The notes under the pieces are model-generated. The model worked only from the letters and a program-made list of their open reading frames with translations, was not told the DNA's origin and searched no databases. Positions 27,503 to 37,313 of a stretch of 64,000 bases of DNA are shown in pieces. This stretch comes from Angustibacter luteus (lineage in GTDB: Bacteria > Actinomycetota > Actinomycetes > Actinomycetales > Angustibacteraceae): NCBI RefSeq assembly GCF_039541115.1, contig NZ_BAABFP010000007.1:398290-462289 (forward strand), given 5' to 3'. The translations under genes were made by a program, and so were the position numbers. Within the stretch, counting starts at the first letter, position 1; every line of letters begins with the position of its first letter.

Positions 27503-28500
27503 GTGCTCAGCGGGACGGGCACCCGGGCCAGCACCTGGCTCACGACCACCTGGGCCGCGTCCCGGGGCGAGCTCGTGGGGTCGTGCAGGACGAGCCGGTG
27601 CGCCAGCACGGGGACGGCCACGGCCTTGACGTCGTCGGGGGTGACGTAGTCGCGCCCGGCCAGCGCGGCCCGGGCCTGCGAGGTCCGGACCAGGGTCAGG
27701 GCGCCGCGCGAGCTGGCGCCCTGGACGATCCGCTCGTCCACCCGGGTCGCCCGGGCGACGCTGACGGCGTACGCGAGCGCGGCCTCGGCGACGTGCAGGG
27801 TGCGGACGGCGGCCCGCGCCCGGCGCAGGTCCGCCAGCGTGACGACGGGGGTCAGCGCGTCCACGGTGGGCCCGGCGAGCTGCTCGCGGACGACGGCCAT
27901 CTCGGTGCGCAGGTCCAGGTCGCCCTGGCTCACCCGGACGGCGAACCGGTCGAGCTCGCCCTCGGGCAGCGCGAAGGTGCCGTGCTGGTCGGACGGGTTC
28001 TGGGTGCCGATCGCGAAGAACGGGTCCGGCAGGGCGTGCCGCACGCCGTCCGAGGTCACCGCACCCTCGTCAAGCGCCTCCATCAGCGCGGACTGGGTGC
28101 GCGGCGCGGCCCGGTTGAGCTCGTCGACGAGCAGCACGTTGGCGAAGGCCGGGCCGGGCGCGAAGCGCAGCGCGCCGAGGCCGTCGTCCCAGACGCCGGA
28201 GCCGGTGACGTCGGCGGGCATCAGGTCGGGGGTGCCCTGGACGCGGGCGAACGAGCCGCCGACCGCGCGGGCGAACGCGCGGGCCAGCGTGGTCTTGCCG
28301 GTTCCCGGGAGGTCCTCGACCAGCACGTGGCCGCCGGCGAGCAGGGCGCAGGTCACCAGGCCGATGGTCGTCTCGGCGCCGCGCACCACCGAGCCGACGG
28401 CCTGCGCCACCCGCAGCCCGACACCGTTCGGGTCGCCGGCAGCGCTGCCCGCGGACTCGTCCCGGGAACCGGCCAGCTCGGACGTGGTCGCGCTGCTCAC
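27499..28500 (-). CDS. MoxR family AAA+ ATPase (module 1)
   Basis: 333 residues. Walker A is GTGKTT at about 62-67, Walker B is LLVDELNRA about 60 residues later, and sensor 1 is GTQNPSDQHG. A C-terminal lid domain follows. MoxR ATPases remodel or activate partner proteins, usually the DUF58/vWA protein encoded next door. The GTG start at 28500 is preceded by GGAAGG nine bases upstream and gives normal length; the longer upstream frame runs antisense through tig. First gene of the three-gene operon, divergent from tig. Confidence 0.92.
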   Translation of the reverse strand: MSSATTSELAGSRDESAGSAAGDPNGVGLRVAQAVGSVVRGAETTIGLVTCALLAGGHVLVEDLPGTGKTTLARAFARAVGGSFARVQGTPDLMPADVTGSGVWDDGLGALRFAPGPAFANVLLVDELNRAAPRTQSALMEALDEGAVTSDGVRHALPDPFFAIGTQNPSDQHGTFALPEGELDRFAVRVSQGDLDLRTEMAVVREQLAGPTVDALTPVVTLADLRRARAAVRTLHVAEAALAYAVSVARATRVDERIVQGASSRGALTLVRTSQARAALAGRDYVTPDDVKAVAVPVLAHRLVLHDPTSSPRDAAQVVVSQVLARVPVPLST

Positions 28501-28586
28501 AGGGGTGGACCTTCCGACGGGGCGCTGCGGGGCGCCGGTGCTCGCTGCCCCTCCCATCGGCCTCACCCGCCCCGGGCTGAAGCGGA

Positions 28587-28617
28587 TTGGGTCGAGACCC
28601 CGTCGGGCGGATAGCAT
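28587..28617 (+). promoter_or_regulatory. Promoter candidate for tig
   Basis: TTGGGT (28587-28592) and TAGCAT (28612-28617) with a 19-base spacer, about 75 bases before the tig start. The -10 fits TANNNT and the spacer is on the long side. It lies in the divergent gap shared with the MoxR operon. Confidence 0.4.
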
Positions 28618-28692
28618 GGGCGCCGCGTTCCGTGCGCCCTTGAGTGGGCGCCACCTTGGTGCGCGTCCCCGAACCAGCAGGAGACCACCGCA

Positions 28693-30027
28693 GTGAAGAG
28701 TGCCGTCGAGAACCTCAACCCGACTCGGGTCAAGCTCACCGTCGAGGTGCCGTTCGACGAGCTCAAGCCGAGCCTGGACGCCGCGTACCAGACGATCGGG
28801 TCGCAGGTGCAGATCCCGGGCTTCCGCCGCGGCAAGGTGCCGGCCCGCATCATCGACCAGCGGGTCGGTCGGGGCGCCGTGCTGGAGGAGGCCGTCAACA
28901 ACGCGCTCCCCACCTTCTACGGCCAGGCCGTCGAGGAGGCGAAGATCCGCCCCCTCGGCCAGCCCGAGGTGGAGATCACCGAGGCTCCCGACCCCGCTGA
29001 GGGCGGCGACCTGAAGTTCAGCGTCGAGGTCGACGTCCGCCCCGAGATCACCCTGCCCGACTACGCGACGCTCGCCGTCGAGGTCGACGACGTGGTCGTC
29101 GACGAGGCGGACGTGGACTCCGAGATCACCGCGCTGCGGCAGCGTTTCGGCACCCTGGTGGGCGTCGAGCGGGCTGCGGTCGAGGGGGACTTCGTCTCGA
29201 TCGACCTCAAGGCCGAGATCGACGGCGACGAGATCGACGCGGTCACCGGTGTCTCGTACGAGATCGGCAGCCGCAACATGCTCGAGGGCCTGGACGACGC
29301 GCTCGTCGGCATGTCCGCCGGGGAGACCAAGGACTTCGCCGCGCCGCTGGCCGGTGGCGACCGCGAGGGCCAGGAGGCCGCCGTCACCGTCACGGTGCAG
29401 TCGGTCAAGGAGCGTGAGCTGCCCGAGCTGGACGACGAGTTCGCCCAGCTGGCCAGCGAGTTCGACACCCTGGGCGAGCTGACCGCCGACCTGCGCTCGC
29501 AGGCCGAGCGCGGCAAGAAGCTGCAGCAGGGCGTCCAGGCCCGCGACAAGGTGCTGGACGCGCTGCTCGAGGCCGCCGACATCCCCGTCCCGGCCGCGCT
29601 GGTCGAGGCTGAGGTGCACTCGCACCTCGAGGGCGAGGACCGTCTCGAGGACGACGAGCACCGCGCCGAGGTCAGCGAGAACGCGACGAAGGCCCTGCAG
29701 GCGCAGTTCCTGCTGGACGCCATCGTCGAGCAGGAGAAGGTCTCCGTCAGCCAGCCCGAGCTCGTCGAGTACCTGGTGATGAGCGCCCAGCAGTACGGCA
29801 TGTCGCCGGACGCGTTCGCCCAGGCCGTCGACGAGGCCGGTCAGGTCCAGTCCATGGTCGCCGAGGTCGCCCGCCGCAAGGCGCTCGCGGTCGTGCTGGA
29901 GCAGGTGGCCATCACCGACGCCAGCGGCAACGCCGTGGACCTCGAGCAGCTGCGCCCCGCGGACGCCGACGAGGCCGGCGCCGAGGTGCCCGAGGCCAAC
30001 GCCGAGGTCGCTGCCGACGAGAGCTGA
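28693..30027 (+). CDS. tig: Trigger factor (ribosome-associated chaperone and peptidyl-prolyl isomerase)
   Basis: 444 residues in the usual three domains. The N-terminal ribosome-binding domain (1-115) has the signature GFRRGKVPARII at about 40-51. The FKBP-type isomerase domain follows (about 155-240), then a helical C-terminal chaperone domain with an acidic tail. It sits at the peptide exit tunnel and protects nascent chains. The GTG at 28693 has AGGAGA upstream. It heads the proteostasis block tig-clpP1-clpP2-clpX in conserved actinobacterial order, but a strong terminator follows, so it is its own transcript. Confidence 0.97.
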   Translation: MKSAVENLNPTRVKLTVEVPFDELKPSLDAAYQTIGSQVQIPGFRRGKVPARIIDQRVGRGAVLEEAVNNALPTFYGQAVEEAKIRPLGQPEVEITEAPDPAEGGDLKFSVEVDVRPEITLPDYATLAVEVDDVVVDEADVDSEITALRQRFGTLVGVERAAVEGDFVSIDLKAEIDGDEIDAVTGVSYEIGSRNMLEGLDDALVGMSAGETKDFAAPLAGGDREGQEAAVTVTVQSVKERELPELDDEFAQLASEFDTLGELTADLRSQAERGKKLQQGVQARDKVLDALLEAADIPVPAALVEAEVHSHLEGEDRLEDDEHRAEVSENATKALQAQFLLDAIVEQEKVSVSQPELVEYLVMSAQQYGMSPDAFAQAVDEAGQVQSMVAEVARRKALAVVLEQVAITDASGNAVDLEQLRPADADEAGAEVPEANAEVAADES

Positions 30028-30041
30028 TCGCTCGACGACCC

Positions 30042-30078
30042 GCGAAGGGGCACCGGACGACGTCCGGTGCCCCTTCGC
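30042..30078 (+). terminator. Intrinsic-type terminator after tig
   Basis: A perfect 17-bp stem, beginning GCGAAGGGGCACC, with a three-base loop (GAC), 15 nt after the tig stop. There is no T-run. This is the cleanest terminator hairpin in the window and separates tig from the ClgR-type promoter of clpP1. Confidence 0.85.
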
Positions 30079-30112
30079 CGTCCGCGAACACCCGCGGGGC
30101 CGACCTGAGCGG

Positions 30113-30130
30113 GCTGCGCTCACGGCGAAC
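30113..30130 (+). promoter_or_regulatory. ClgR-like operator upstream of clpP1
   Basis: The core CGCT-CAC-GGCG-AAC at 30117-30130 matches the CGCYNANRGCGWWS core reported for ClgR, the activator of clpP1P2 in corynebacteria, streptomycetes and mycobacteria. Its centre lies about 60 bases upstream of the start point predicted from TAGGGT at 30170-30175, a normal position for activation. Confidence 0.6.
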
Positions 30131-30169
30131 ACCGGGGGTTCTCGGGAGTGGAGCGTCGGGGGTCGACGT

Positions 30170-30175
30170 TAGGGT
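30170..30175 (+). promoter_or_regulatory. -10 element of the clpP1P2 promoter
   Basis: TAGGGT fits TANNNT and predicts a start near 30182 and a leader of about 48 nt before the GTG at 30230. No good -35 hexamer is present, consistent with dependence on an activator. Confidence 0.45.
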
Positions 30176-30229
30176 CCTTGCCAGGACGGCGAACGATGCC
30201 GCAGCAGTCATCACATCAGGGAGACCAGC

Positions 30230-30850
30230 GTGAGCGAGTCCGGAAGCATCCAGGCCGCAGGCCCTCAGTCGGCGGTAGGCCTGGACGACCACATCTACAA
30301 CCGGCTGCTGAAGGAGCGCATCATCTTCCTCGGCTCCGAGGTCCGCGACGACAACGCGAACGCGATCTGCGCGCAGCTGCTGCTGCTCGCCGCGGAGGAC
30401 CCCGAGCGCGACATCTGGCTGTACATCAACTCCCCGGGCGGTTCGGTGACGGCCGGCATGGCCATCTTCGACACCATGCAGTTCGTCCAGCCGGACGTCG
30501 CGACGGTGGCCATGGGGCTCGCGGCCTCGATGGGCCAGTTCCTGCTCTCCGCGGGCACGCCGGGCAAGCGCTACGCCACGCCGCACGCGCGGATCATGAT
30601 GCACCAGCCCTCCGGCGGCATCGGCGGCACGGCCAGCGACATCAAGATCCAGGCCGAGCAGATGCTGCACATCAAGAAGCAGATGGCCGACCTCATCTCC
30701 CAGCACACCGGCCAGCCGGTGGAGCAGATCGAGGCCGACTCGGACCGCGACCGCTGGTTCACGTCCGAGCAGGCCAAGGAGTACGGCTTCGTCGACCACG
30801 TCATCGAGAGCGCCAGCGAGGCCCGCGGCGGCGCGGGCACGACCGACTGA
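30230..30850 (+). CDS. clpP1: ATP-dependent Clp protease proteolytic subunit 1
   Basis: 206 residues, S14 peptidase. The triad is Ser100 (GLAASMG), His125 (MMHQPSGG) and Asp174 (DSDRDRWF). The handle region is intact. It assembles with ClpP2 into the mixed two-ring protease of actinobacteria, which works with ClpX or ClpC1. The GTG start at 30230 follows a CAGGGAGA ribosome site. clpP2 follows 52 bases downstream with its own ribosome site, so the two are cotranscribed. Likely controlled by ClgR. Confidence 0.97.
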   Translation: MSESGSIQAAGPQSAVGLDDHIYNRLLKERIIFLGSEVRDDNANAICAQLLLLAAEDPERDIWLYINSPGGSVTAGMAIFDTMQFVQPDVATVAMGLAASMGQFLLSAGTPGKRYATPHARIMMHQPSGGIGGTASDIKIQAEQMLHIKKQMADLISQHTGQPVEQIEADSDRDRWFTSEQAKEYGFVDHVIESASEARGGAGTTD

Positions 30851-30902
30851 CGGCCGCCCCGACCACACCCCTTCGCTTCGACCGATCAGGAGATCCAGCG
30901 CG

Positions 30903-31580
30903 ATGAGCGTCCCCACCCCGCACGGCGGCCTGCAGGTCCCCGGCCCGTACGGCCGGCTGGCGGCCCCGGCCCCCAGCAGCCGCTACATCCTGCCCCAGTT
31001 CGAGGAGCGCACGTCCTACGGGATGAAGCGCCTCGACCCCTACACGAAGCTCTTCGAGGACCGCATCATCTTCCTCGGCGTGCAGGTGGACGACGCGTCC
31101 GCCGACGACATCATCGCCCAGCTGATCGTGCTGGAGTCGCAGGACCCGGACCGCGACATCCTCATGTACATCAACTCGCCCGGTGGCTCGTTCACGGCCC
31201 TCACGGCGATCTACGACACGATGCAGTACGTCCGTCCGGACATCCAGACCTACGTGCTCGGCCAGGCGGCGTCCGCCGCGGCCGTGATCCTGGGCGCCGG
31301 CGCCCAGGGCAAGCGGTACGCCCTGCCGAACGCGCGGATCCTGATCCACCAGCCCGCGATGGAGGGCACCGGCGGCATGGCCAGTGACCTGGAGATCCAG
31401 GCCAACGAGGTCCTGCGCATGCGCGGCTGGCTCGAGGACACGCTCGCGCTGCACTCGGGTCGCACGGCCGAGCAGGTGCGCAAGGACATCGAGCGCGACA
31501 AGATCCTGACGGCCGCCCAGGCCAAGGAGTACGGCCTGGTCGACGAGGTGCTGGTCAGCCGCAAGGCGTCGAACGACTAG
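30903..31580 (+). CDS. clpP2: ATP-dependent Clp protease proteolytic subunit 2
   Basis: 225 residues with Ser124 (GQAASAAAV), His149 (ILIHQPAM) and an Asp at about 199 (IERDK). Compared with ClpP1 it has an extra N-terminal stretch of about 20 residues rich in Pro and Gly, typical of actinobacterial ClpP2 and partly removed on maturation. It forms the second ring of the ClpP1P2 complex, the ring that docks the ATPase in mycobacteria. ATG 30903 follows a CAGGAGA site. Confidence 0.97.
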   Translation: MSVPTPHGGLQVPGPYGRLAAPAPSSRYILPQFEERTSYGMKRLDPYTKLFEDRIIFLGVQVDDASADDIIAQLIVLESQDPDRDILMYINSPGGSFTALTAIYDTMQYVRPDIQTYVLGQAASAAAVILGAGAQGKRYALPNARILIHQPAMEGTGGMASDLEIQANEVLRMRGWLEDTLALHSGRTAEQVRKDIERDKILTAAQAKEYGLVDEVLVSRKASND

Positions 31581-31725
31581 GCCGGTTCTGCCCTGGGCGT
31601 ACAGGGCTGACTCGCGCGCCGACACCGGCGTTCAATAGGAGCGGTGCCGCATCGGGCGAGGTACCGTCGCTGAACGAAACTCGACGTCCTGGCCCGGACG
31701 ATCGCGACTGAGGGAGGACCCGCAC

Positions 31726-33009
31726 GTGGCGCGCATCGGTGATGGGGGTGACCTGCTCAAGTGCTCTTTCTGCGGAAAGAGCCAGAAGCAGGTCAAGAAG
31801 CTGATCGCCGGTCCCGGGGTCTACATCTGCGACGAGTGCATCGATCTCTGCAACGAGATCATCGAGGAGGAGCTCGCCGAGACCAGCGAGCTCGGCCTCG
31901 ACGAGCTGCCCAAGCCGCGCGAGATCTTCGACTTCCTCGAGCAGTACGTGGTGGGCCAGGAGCCGGCGAAGAAGGCGCTCGCCGTCGCCGTCTACAACCA
32001 CTACAAGCGCATCCAGGCCGGTGAGCCGAGCCGCAAGGGCGAGGAGACCATCGACCTCGCCAAGTCGAACATCCTGCTCATCGGTCCCACCGGCTGTGGC
32101 AAGACCTACCTCGCGCAGACCCTCGCCCGGATGCTCAACGTGCCGTTCGCGATCGCTGACGCCACCGCGCTGACGGAGGCGGGCTACGTCGGCGAGGACG
32201 TCGAGAACATCCTGCTCAAGCTGATCCAGGCGGCCGACTACGACGTCAAGAAGGCCGAGACGGGCATCATCTACATCGACGAGGTCGACAAGATCGCCCG
32301 CAAGAGCGAGAACCCGTCGATCACCCGGGACGTGTCCGGTGAGGGAGTCCAGCAGGCCCTGCTGAAGATCCTCGAGGGGACGACGGCCAGCGTGCCCCCG
32401 CAGGGTGGGCGCAAGCACCCGCACCAGGAGTTCATCCAGATCGACACGACGAACGTGCTGTTCATCGTGGGCGGTGCCTTCGCCGGGCTGGACCAGCTCA
32501 TCGAGCAGCGGGCCGGCAAGAAGGGTCTCGGCTTCGGCGCGAAGCTGCACACGGCGGCCGACCAGGCGTCGGACAGCTACGCCGACGTCATGCCGGAGGA
32601 CCTGATGAAGTTCGGGCTCATCCCGGAGTTCATCGGCCGGCTGCCGGTCATCACGACCGTGTCCAACCTCGACCGGGACGCGCTGGTGCAGATCCTGACC
32701 GCGCCGCGCAACGCGCTGTCCAAGCAGTACCAGCGGATGTTCGAGATCGACGGCGTCGAGCTGGAGTTCACGGCGGACGCGCTCGAGGCGGTCGCGGACC
32801 AGGCCATCCTGCGCGGCACCGGGGCCCGTGGCCTGCGCGCCATCATGGAGGAGGTGCTGCTGCCCGTGATGTTCGACGTCCCGAGCGACGACGGCATCGC
32901 TCGCGTGGTGGTCACCAAGGAGGTCGTGCTCGACAACGTGAACCCGACCATCGTCCGTCGGGACACCCCCGAGCCGCGCAAGCGCGCCCCGCGCGAGAAG
33001 TCGGCCTGA
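31726..33009 (+). CDS. clpX: ATP-dependent Clp protease ATP-binding subunit ClpX
   Basis: 427 residues. N-terminal zinc-binding dimerisation domain with Cys13, Cys16, Cys35 and Cys38. AAA+ module with Walker A GPTGCGKT (about 118-125), Walker [10 protein letters not shown] and the pore loop GYVGEDVEN; a C-terminal lid follows. It unfolds tagged proteins and feeds them to ClpP1P2. The GTG at 31726 follows GGAGG. A 145-nt gap separates it from clpP2, with possible -10 sequence TACCGT near 31660, so it may have its own promoter. Confidence 0.97.
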   Translation: MARIGDGGDLLKCSFCGKSQKQVKKLIAGPGVYICDECIDLCNEIIEEELAETSELGLDELPKPREIFDFLEQYVVGQEPAKKALAVAVYNHYKRIQAGEPSRKGEETIDLAKSNILLIGPTGCGKTYLAQTLARMLNVPFAIADATALTEAGYVGEDVENILLKLIQAADYDVKKAETGIIYIDEVDKIARKSENPSITRDVSGEGVQQALLKILEGTTASVPPQGGRKHPHQEFIQIDTTNVLFIVGGAFAGLDQLIEQRAGKKGLGFGAKLHTAADQASDSYADVMPEDLMKFGLIPEFIGRLPVITTVSNLDRDALVQILTAPRNALSKQYQRMFEIDGVELEFTADALEAVADQAILRGTGARGLRAIMEEVLLPVMFDVPSDDGIARVVVTKEVVLDNVNPTIVRRDTPEPRKRAPREKSA

Positions 33010-33035
33010 GCGTCCGGTCGTCTGTCGGGCGGCCT

Positions 33036-33593
33036 TCAGTCGGACGTCGGCCGGGTCAATGCCCCTGCGGTCACCACAGCGACGGCGAGCAGGCCCAGCA
33101 CGGTCAGCACGAGGTGACCGGTGTCGGCCAGGCGACCCAGCCCCCAGGCGAGCGCCCACACGCCCACCGTCGCGGCCGCGACCACTGAGGTCCGCCGTGC
33201 CCAGGTGCGCCAGGTGACGGCGTCCACCCGCATCCCCGGCGGGCCGAGGGAGGCCAGGGCGGCGGCCGCGTGGCAGCCGAGCAGCAGGAGCGCCGCGGCC
33301 AGCGACCACCAGGACAGACCCGCCGGGCCCCACCCGAGCCAGTAGACGCCGACGGCTGCCAGCGCCGCAGCCGGCCAGTGCGAGTCCGGGCGAGCGGCCG
33401 AGGCCAGGCCCAGCAGGGCCGCCCCGACCAGGGCGGCCCCGGGTGCCGGCGCACCCGCGGCGACGGCGCACAGCACCGCCAGGGGCGGCGTGACCAGGAC
33501 GACGGCGCGCAGCCACTGCTGTTCGGCACTGAGCAGGACGACCGTGTGCACGGTCCGCCGCAGCAGACCCCAGCTGACCGGTTGGGGGCTCAT
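33036..33593 (-). CDS. Hypothetical membrane protein (module 2, last gene)
   Basis: 185 residues with about six hydrophobic segments from residue 25 to the C-terminus, many Trp and Ala. I recognise no domain. ATG 33593 overlaps the DUF58 stop by ATGA, so it is translationally coupled and belongs to the MoxR-DUF58 module. Longer upstream frames lie inside the DUF58 gene and are shadows. It is convergent with clpX with a 26-base gap. By position it may replace the transglutaminase membrane component seen in module 1. Confidence 0.75.
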   Translation of the reverse strand: MSPQPVSWGLLRRTVHTVVLLSAEQQWLRAVVLVTPPLAVLCAVAAGAPAPGAALVGAALLGLASAARPDSHWPAAALAAVGVYWLGWGPAGLSWWSLAAALLLLGCHAAAALASLGPPGMRVDAVTWRTWARRTSVVAAATVGVWALAWGLGRLADTGHLVLTVLGLLAVAVVTAGALTRPTSD

Positions 33594-34933
33594 CGCGAGA
33601 CCGCCCGGACCCGCGAGCCGCGGGCGCCGACCTCGCGCAGCACGTGGTCGAGGCTGCCGGGCCCGCGCCAGGGCACGACCGCCACCCCTGCCTGCTGCAG
33701 CCCGCGGACGGCCGCAGCGCGCTCCAGCAGCCGAAGCCGCCACACCGGCCCGACCCAGGGGTCGCCGGAGTCGGTGTCGATCGTGAGGTCCGCCGCACCC
33801 AGCTGGGCCGGATCCGGCAACGTGTCGACCGCGACGACGGTCAGCCCGCGACCGGACAGGACGTGCAGCGTCGTGATGATCTCCTCGTCCAGCAGCGGCG
33901 AGACCACCAGCACGAGGGAGCCCGCCCGCACGCCGAGCCCGCGGTGCAGGTGCGTGCGGCGGCTGCGGCCCTGCGGCTCGATCCGCGCCAGCACCTCGAT
34001 CACCCGGAACGCGTGCCGGCGGCCGGACCGCGCGGGCACGCGCACCGCGCGCACCCCGCCCACCGACGTCAGGGACACCCGGTCGCCGCGGTGCAGGTGG
34101 TGCTCGGCCAGGGCTCCGGCGGCGCGCACGCTCGTGCTGAGGCTGCTCGCAGTCACGTCGGTGTCGAGGCCGACGCTGCCGAGCGCGTCCACCACGAGCA
34201 CCACCTCGCTGTCCTGGTCGGCGTGCGTGGTGACCACCTGCAGCTGCCCCGTGCGCAGCGAGACGGGCCAGTGCACCCGACGCAACCGGTCGCCGACCTG
34301 GAAGCGGCGGATGCCGGCGAACTCCGACCCGTCGCCGACCCGACGGCCCCGGTCCGGCCCCACCAGCCCGTTCGGGTGCGGGGCGGGTGCGTTGCTGTCG
34401 AACGCGGCGGGCTGCGGCAGCACGGTGACGCTCCGCTCGGGCAGCACGGGCGGCACCAGCCGGTAGGCCCCCCAGGCGCTGGTCAGTGACACGGTCGCGG
34501 GTCCGGCCCGGCGTCCTCCCCACCGCCGAGGTCGGAGCTGGGCCTGCAGGAGCAGGAGCGGCGCGACGGAGCCGGGAGCCAGCCCGAGACTCGGCGTGTC
34601 CGTCTGCGGCTGCAGCCAGCGGTCGTGGTCGAGCGCGGCGACCACGTGCTCGACCCGCCGGGCGGGCTCGACCTGCGCCCGCCAGCGCGAGACGGCGCCC
34701 TCACGCAACCGCGCCGGATCCGCGGTCACGGTGACGGACACCGAGCGGGCCGGGTCGGGCCGCAGCGTCAGCGACCAGACGAACACGACCACCAGCGGAA
34801 CCGCGAGGAGCAGCACGTTGGGGCGCCCGGTGAGCACGGCCGCCACCGCGAAGGCGCTCCCGCAGCCGACGGCGCGCACCTGCGCCGCAGTCGGCCGCCA
34901 CCCGGCGTCCGTGGTCGATCGCTGCGTCGACAC
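33590..34933 (-). CDS. DUF58 domain-containing protein (module 2)
   Basis: 447 residues. One or two membrane segments lie near residues 15-55, then a beta-sandwich region. The DUF58 signature appears as EFAGIRRFQVGDRLRRVHWP (about 235-254), followed by a vWA-like domain starting VVLVVDALGSVG. In this paralogue the beginning of the vWA fold is better kept than in module 1. GTG 34933 is five bases after the MoxR stop. Likely membrane partner of the MoxR ATPase encoded just upstream. Confidence 0.88.
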   Translation of the reverse strand: MSTQRSTTDAGWRPTAAQVRAVGCGSAFAVAAVLTGRPNVLLLAVPLVVVFVWSLTLRPDPARSVSVTVTADPARLREGAVSRWRAQVEPARRVEHVVAALDHDRWLQPQTDTPSLGLAPGSVAPLLLLQAQLRPRRWGGRRAGPATVSLTSAWGAYRLVPPVLPERSVTVLPQPAAFDSNAPAPHPNGLVGPDRGRRVGDGSEFAGIRRFQVGDRLRRVHWPVSLRTGQLQVVTTHADQDSEVVLVVDALGSVGLDTDVTASSLSTSVRAAGALAEHHLHRGDRVSLTSVGGVRAVRVPARSGRRHAFRVIEVLARIEPQGRSRRTHLHRGLGVRAGSLVLVVSPLLDEEIITTLHVLSGRGLTVVAVDTLPDPAQLGAADLTIDTDSGDPWVGPVWRLRLLERAAAVRGLQQAGVAVVPWRGPGSLDHVLREVGARGSRVRAVSR

Positions 34934-34938
34934 CGAGG

Positions 34939-35924
<986 letters not shown>

Positions 35925-35928
<4 letters not shown>

Positions 35929-36410
35929 AGGGCCTCGATTCGCTCGAGCAGCGCGGTCAGCGCCGCCGGGTCGGTGGGGACCTTCCGGGGGTCGTCCAGG
36001 AAGGCCTGCAGGTCGGGTCCGAGCAGCGGTCGAGCCCGCTCGGGGTGCTGGGCCCGCTGGATGCCGTGCAGGTCCCGCAACCGGTCGTCGACGACGCGGG
36101 ACAGCAGCATGTGGGCCTCGACGGCGCTGGCCCGAGAGCGACCGGTGCTGGCCATCGTGCGGTGCAGCCGGGTCAACCGCGGGTCCCCCCGCCAGCTCAC
36201 CTCGGGGTCACGGACGTGGGCGAACCAGGACGGTGCCCGGACGAGTCCGGAAAGGTCCACCACGGTCCAGAGCACCAGGGACGTCGCGCCGACCGCCGCG
36301 GCCAGCCCCACGGGCGACGGGTGCAGCCCCGCCAGGTAGCCGAACCCGCAGATCGCGGCCCAGACGAGGAGCGTGCCGACCCGTCGTCCGCGCGTCCAGG
36401 GGCCACTCAT
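35925..36410 (-). CDS. Hypothetical membrane protein (module 2)
   Basis: 161 residues. Two membrane segments at about 12-50 are followed by a soluble, helix-rich and Arg/Leu-rich domain. No known motif. Its start codon overlaps the DUF4129 stop (ATGA) and its stop overlaps the MoxR start (GTGA), so it is an integral operon member. Function unknown; it may be a subunit of the membrane complex served by the MoxR ATPase. Confidence 0.75.
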
Positions 36411-37171
36411 GGCGAGGCCGGCGGGACGGCGCCCGCACCGAGGTCCGCGTGCAGGCGCTCGATGGCGGACTGTGCCGCCGCCCGGTCGGCCTCGCCCATC
36501 GCGTGCCGGGAGAACCGGGCCTCGCGGTAGAGGCGAGCGAGGTCGCCGATCGAGGAGGGGTCCACCGCGAGCTCGCGCAGGACCCGCTGGGTGAGCTCCT
36601 CGGCGGTCTGATGGGGCGCCGGTGACACGCCACTCGCCTCGACCGCGTCCTCGAGGTCGAGCCAGCACGCCACGATGGCGTTGCGCGGGGTGCCGTGACG
36701 GAGCGCGTCCAGCTGGCGCTCGCGGCGCTGACTGAGCTCGCGGGCCACCTCGAGCTCGGGATCGGGCTCGGGTTCGAAGCCCGCCGGGGCCGTCGGCAGG
36801 TCGAGGCTGTGGGAGCGCAGGCGGTTGACCAGCCGGAGGAGGCCGAGCACGACCAGGGCGCCGAGGGCAACGACGAACGCGACCGCGATCAGGTAGCCGA
36901 GCCAGTGCAGGTCCGCCCAGGGCGTCGGGGTGGTGGTGGTGGGGTCGGCGGTGGACGTCCCGCTCGGGATCGTCGTGGTCGGGCTGGCCACGTCGGTGGG
37001 TGGCAGCGGGCTGGCGCCGAACCGGGGCGTGTCGATCAGGTGGGTGCTGCCGGTCGTCGCCGCCCAGACGACCAGGACGGCGCCGACGGCGAGGGCCACG
37101 ACGAGGCGCTGCTTTCCCCCTCCGGCGATCACGGCGGCGAGCCTACTGCGCGCGCGCGGCGCTGCCGTCAA
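36407..37171 (-). CDS. DUF4129 domain-containing membrane protein (module 2, first gene)
   Basis: 254 residues from the TTG at 37171. A GTG at 37132 would shorten it by 13 residues and either may be the start. A membrane helix at about 24-42, a Thr/Pro-rich extracytoplasmic linker, a second helix at about 90-113 and a cytoplasmic DUF4129 domain (about 165-235, LARLYREARFSRH). DUF4129 is often fused to transglutaminase domains, as at the tail of the module 1 TgpA-like protein. Here it stands alone, so module 2 splits the parts of module 1. Confidence 0.8.
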   Translation of the reverse strand: MTAAPRARSRLAAVIAGGGKQRLVVALAVGAVLVVWAATTGSTHLIDTPRFGASPLPPTDVASPTTTIPSGTSTADPTTTTPTPWADLHWLGYLIAVAFVVALGALVVLGLLRLVNRLRSHSLDLPTAPAGFEPEPDPELEVARELSQRRERQLDALRHGTPRNAIVACWLDLEDAVEASGVSPAPHQTAEELTQRVLRELAVDPSSIGDLARLYREARFSRHAMGEADRAAAQSAIERLHADLGAGAVPPASP

Positions 37172-37313
37172 CGCTGCCCGGGTCCGGTGCCAGGAATCCC
37201 GCCACGGTGCGAGGACGGCGTCCGGCGTCCATCCGGGTAGGGCACTGGTCTATCCCCATGTCTCCGCAACCTGACAGGACGGACAAGGGGGCGACAAGAA
37301 GGTGGGGCCTCGG

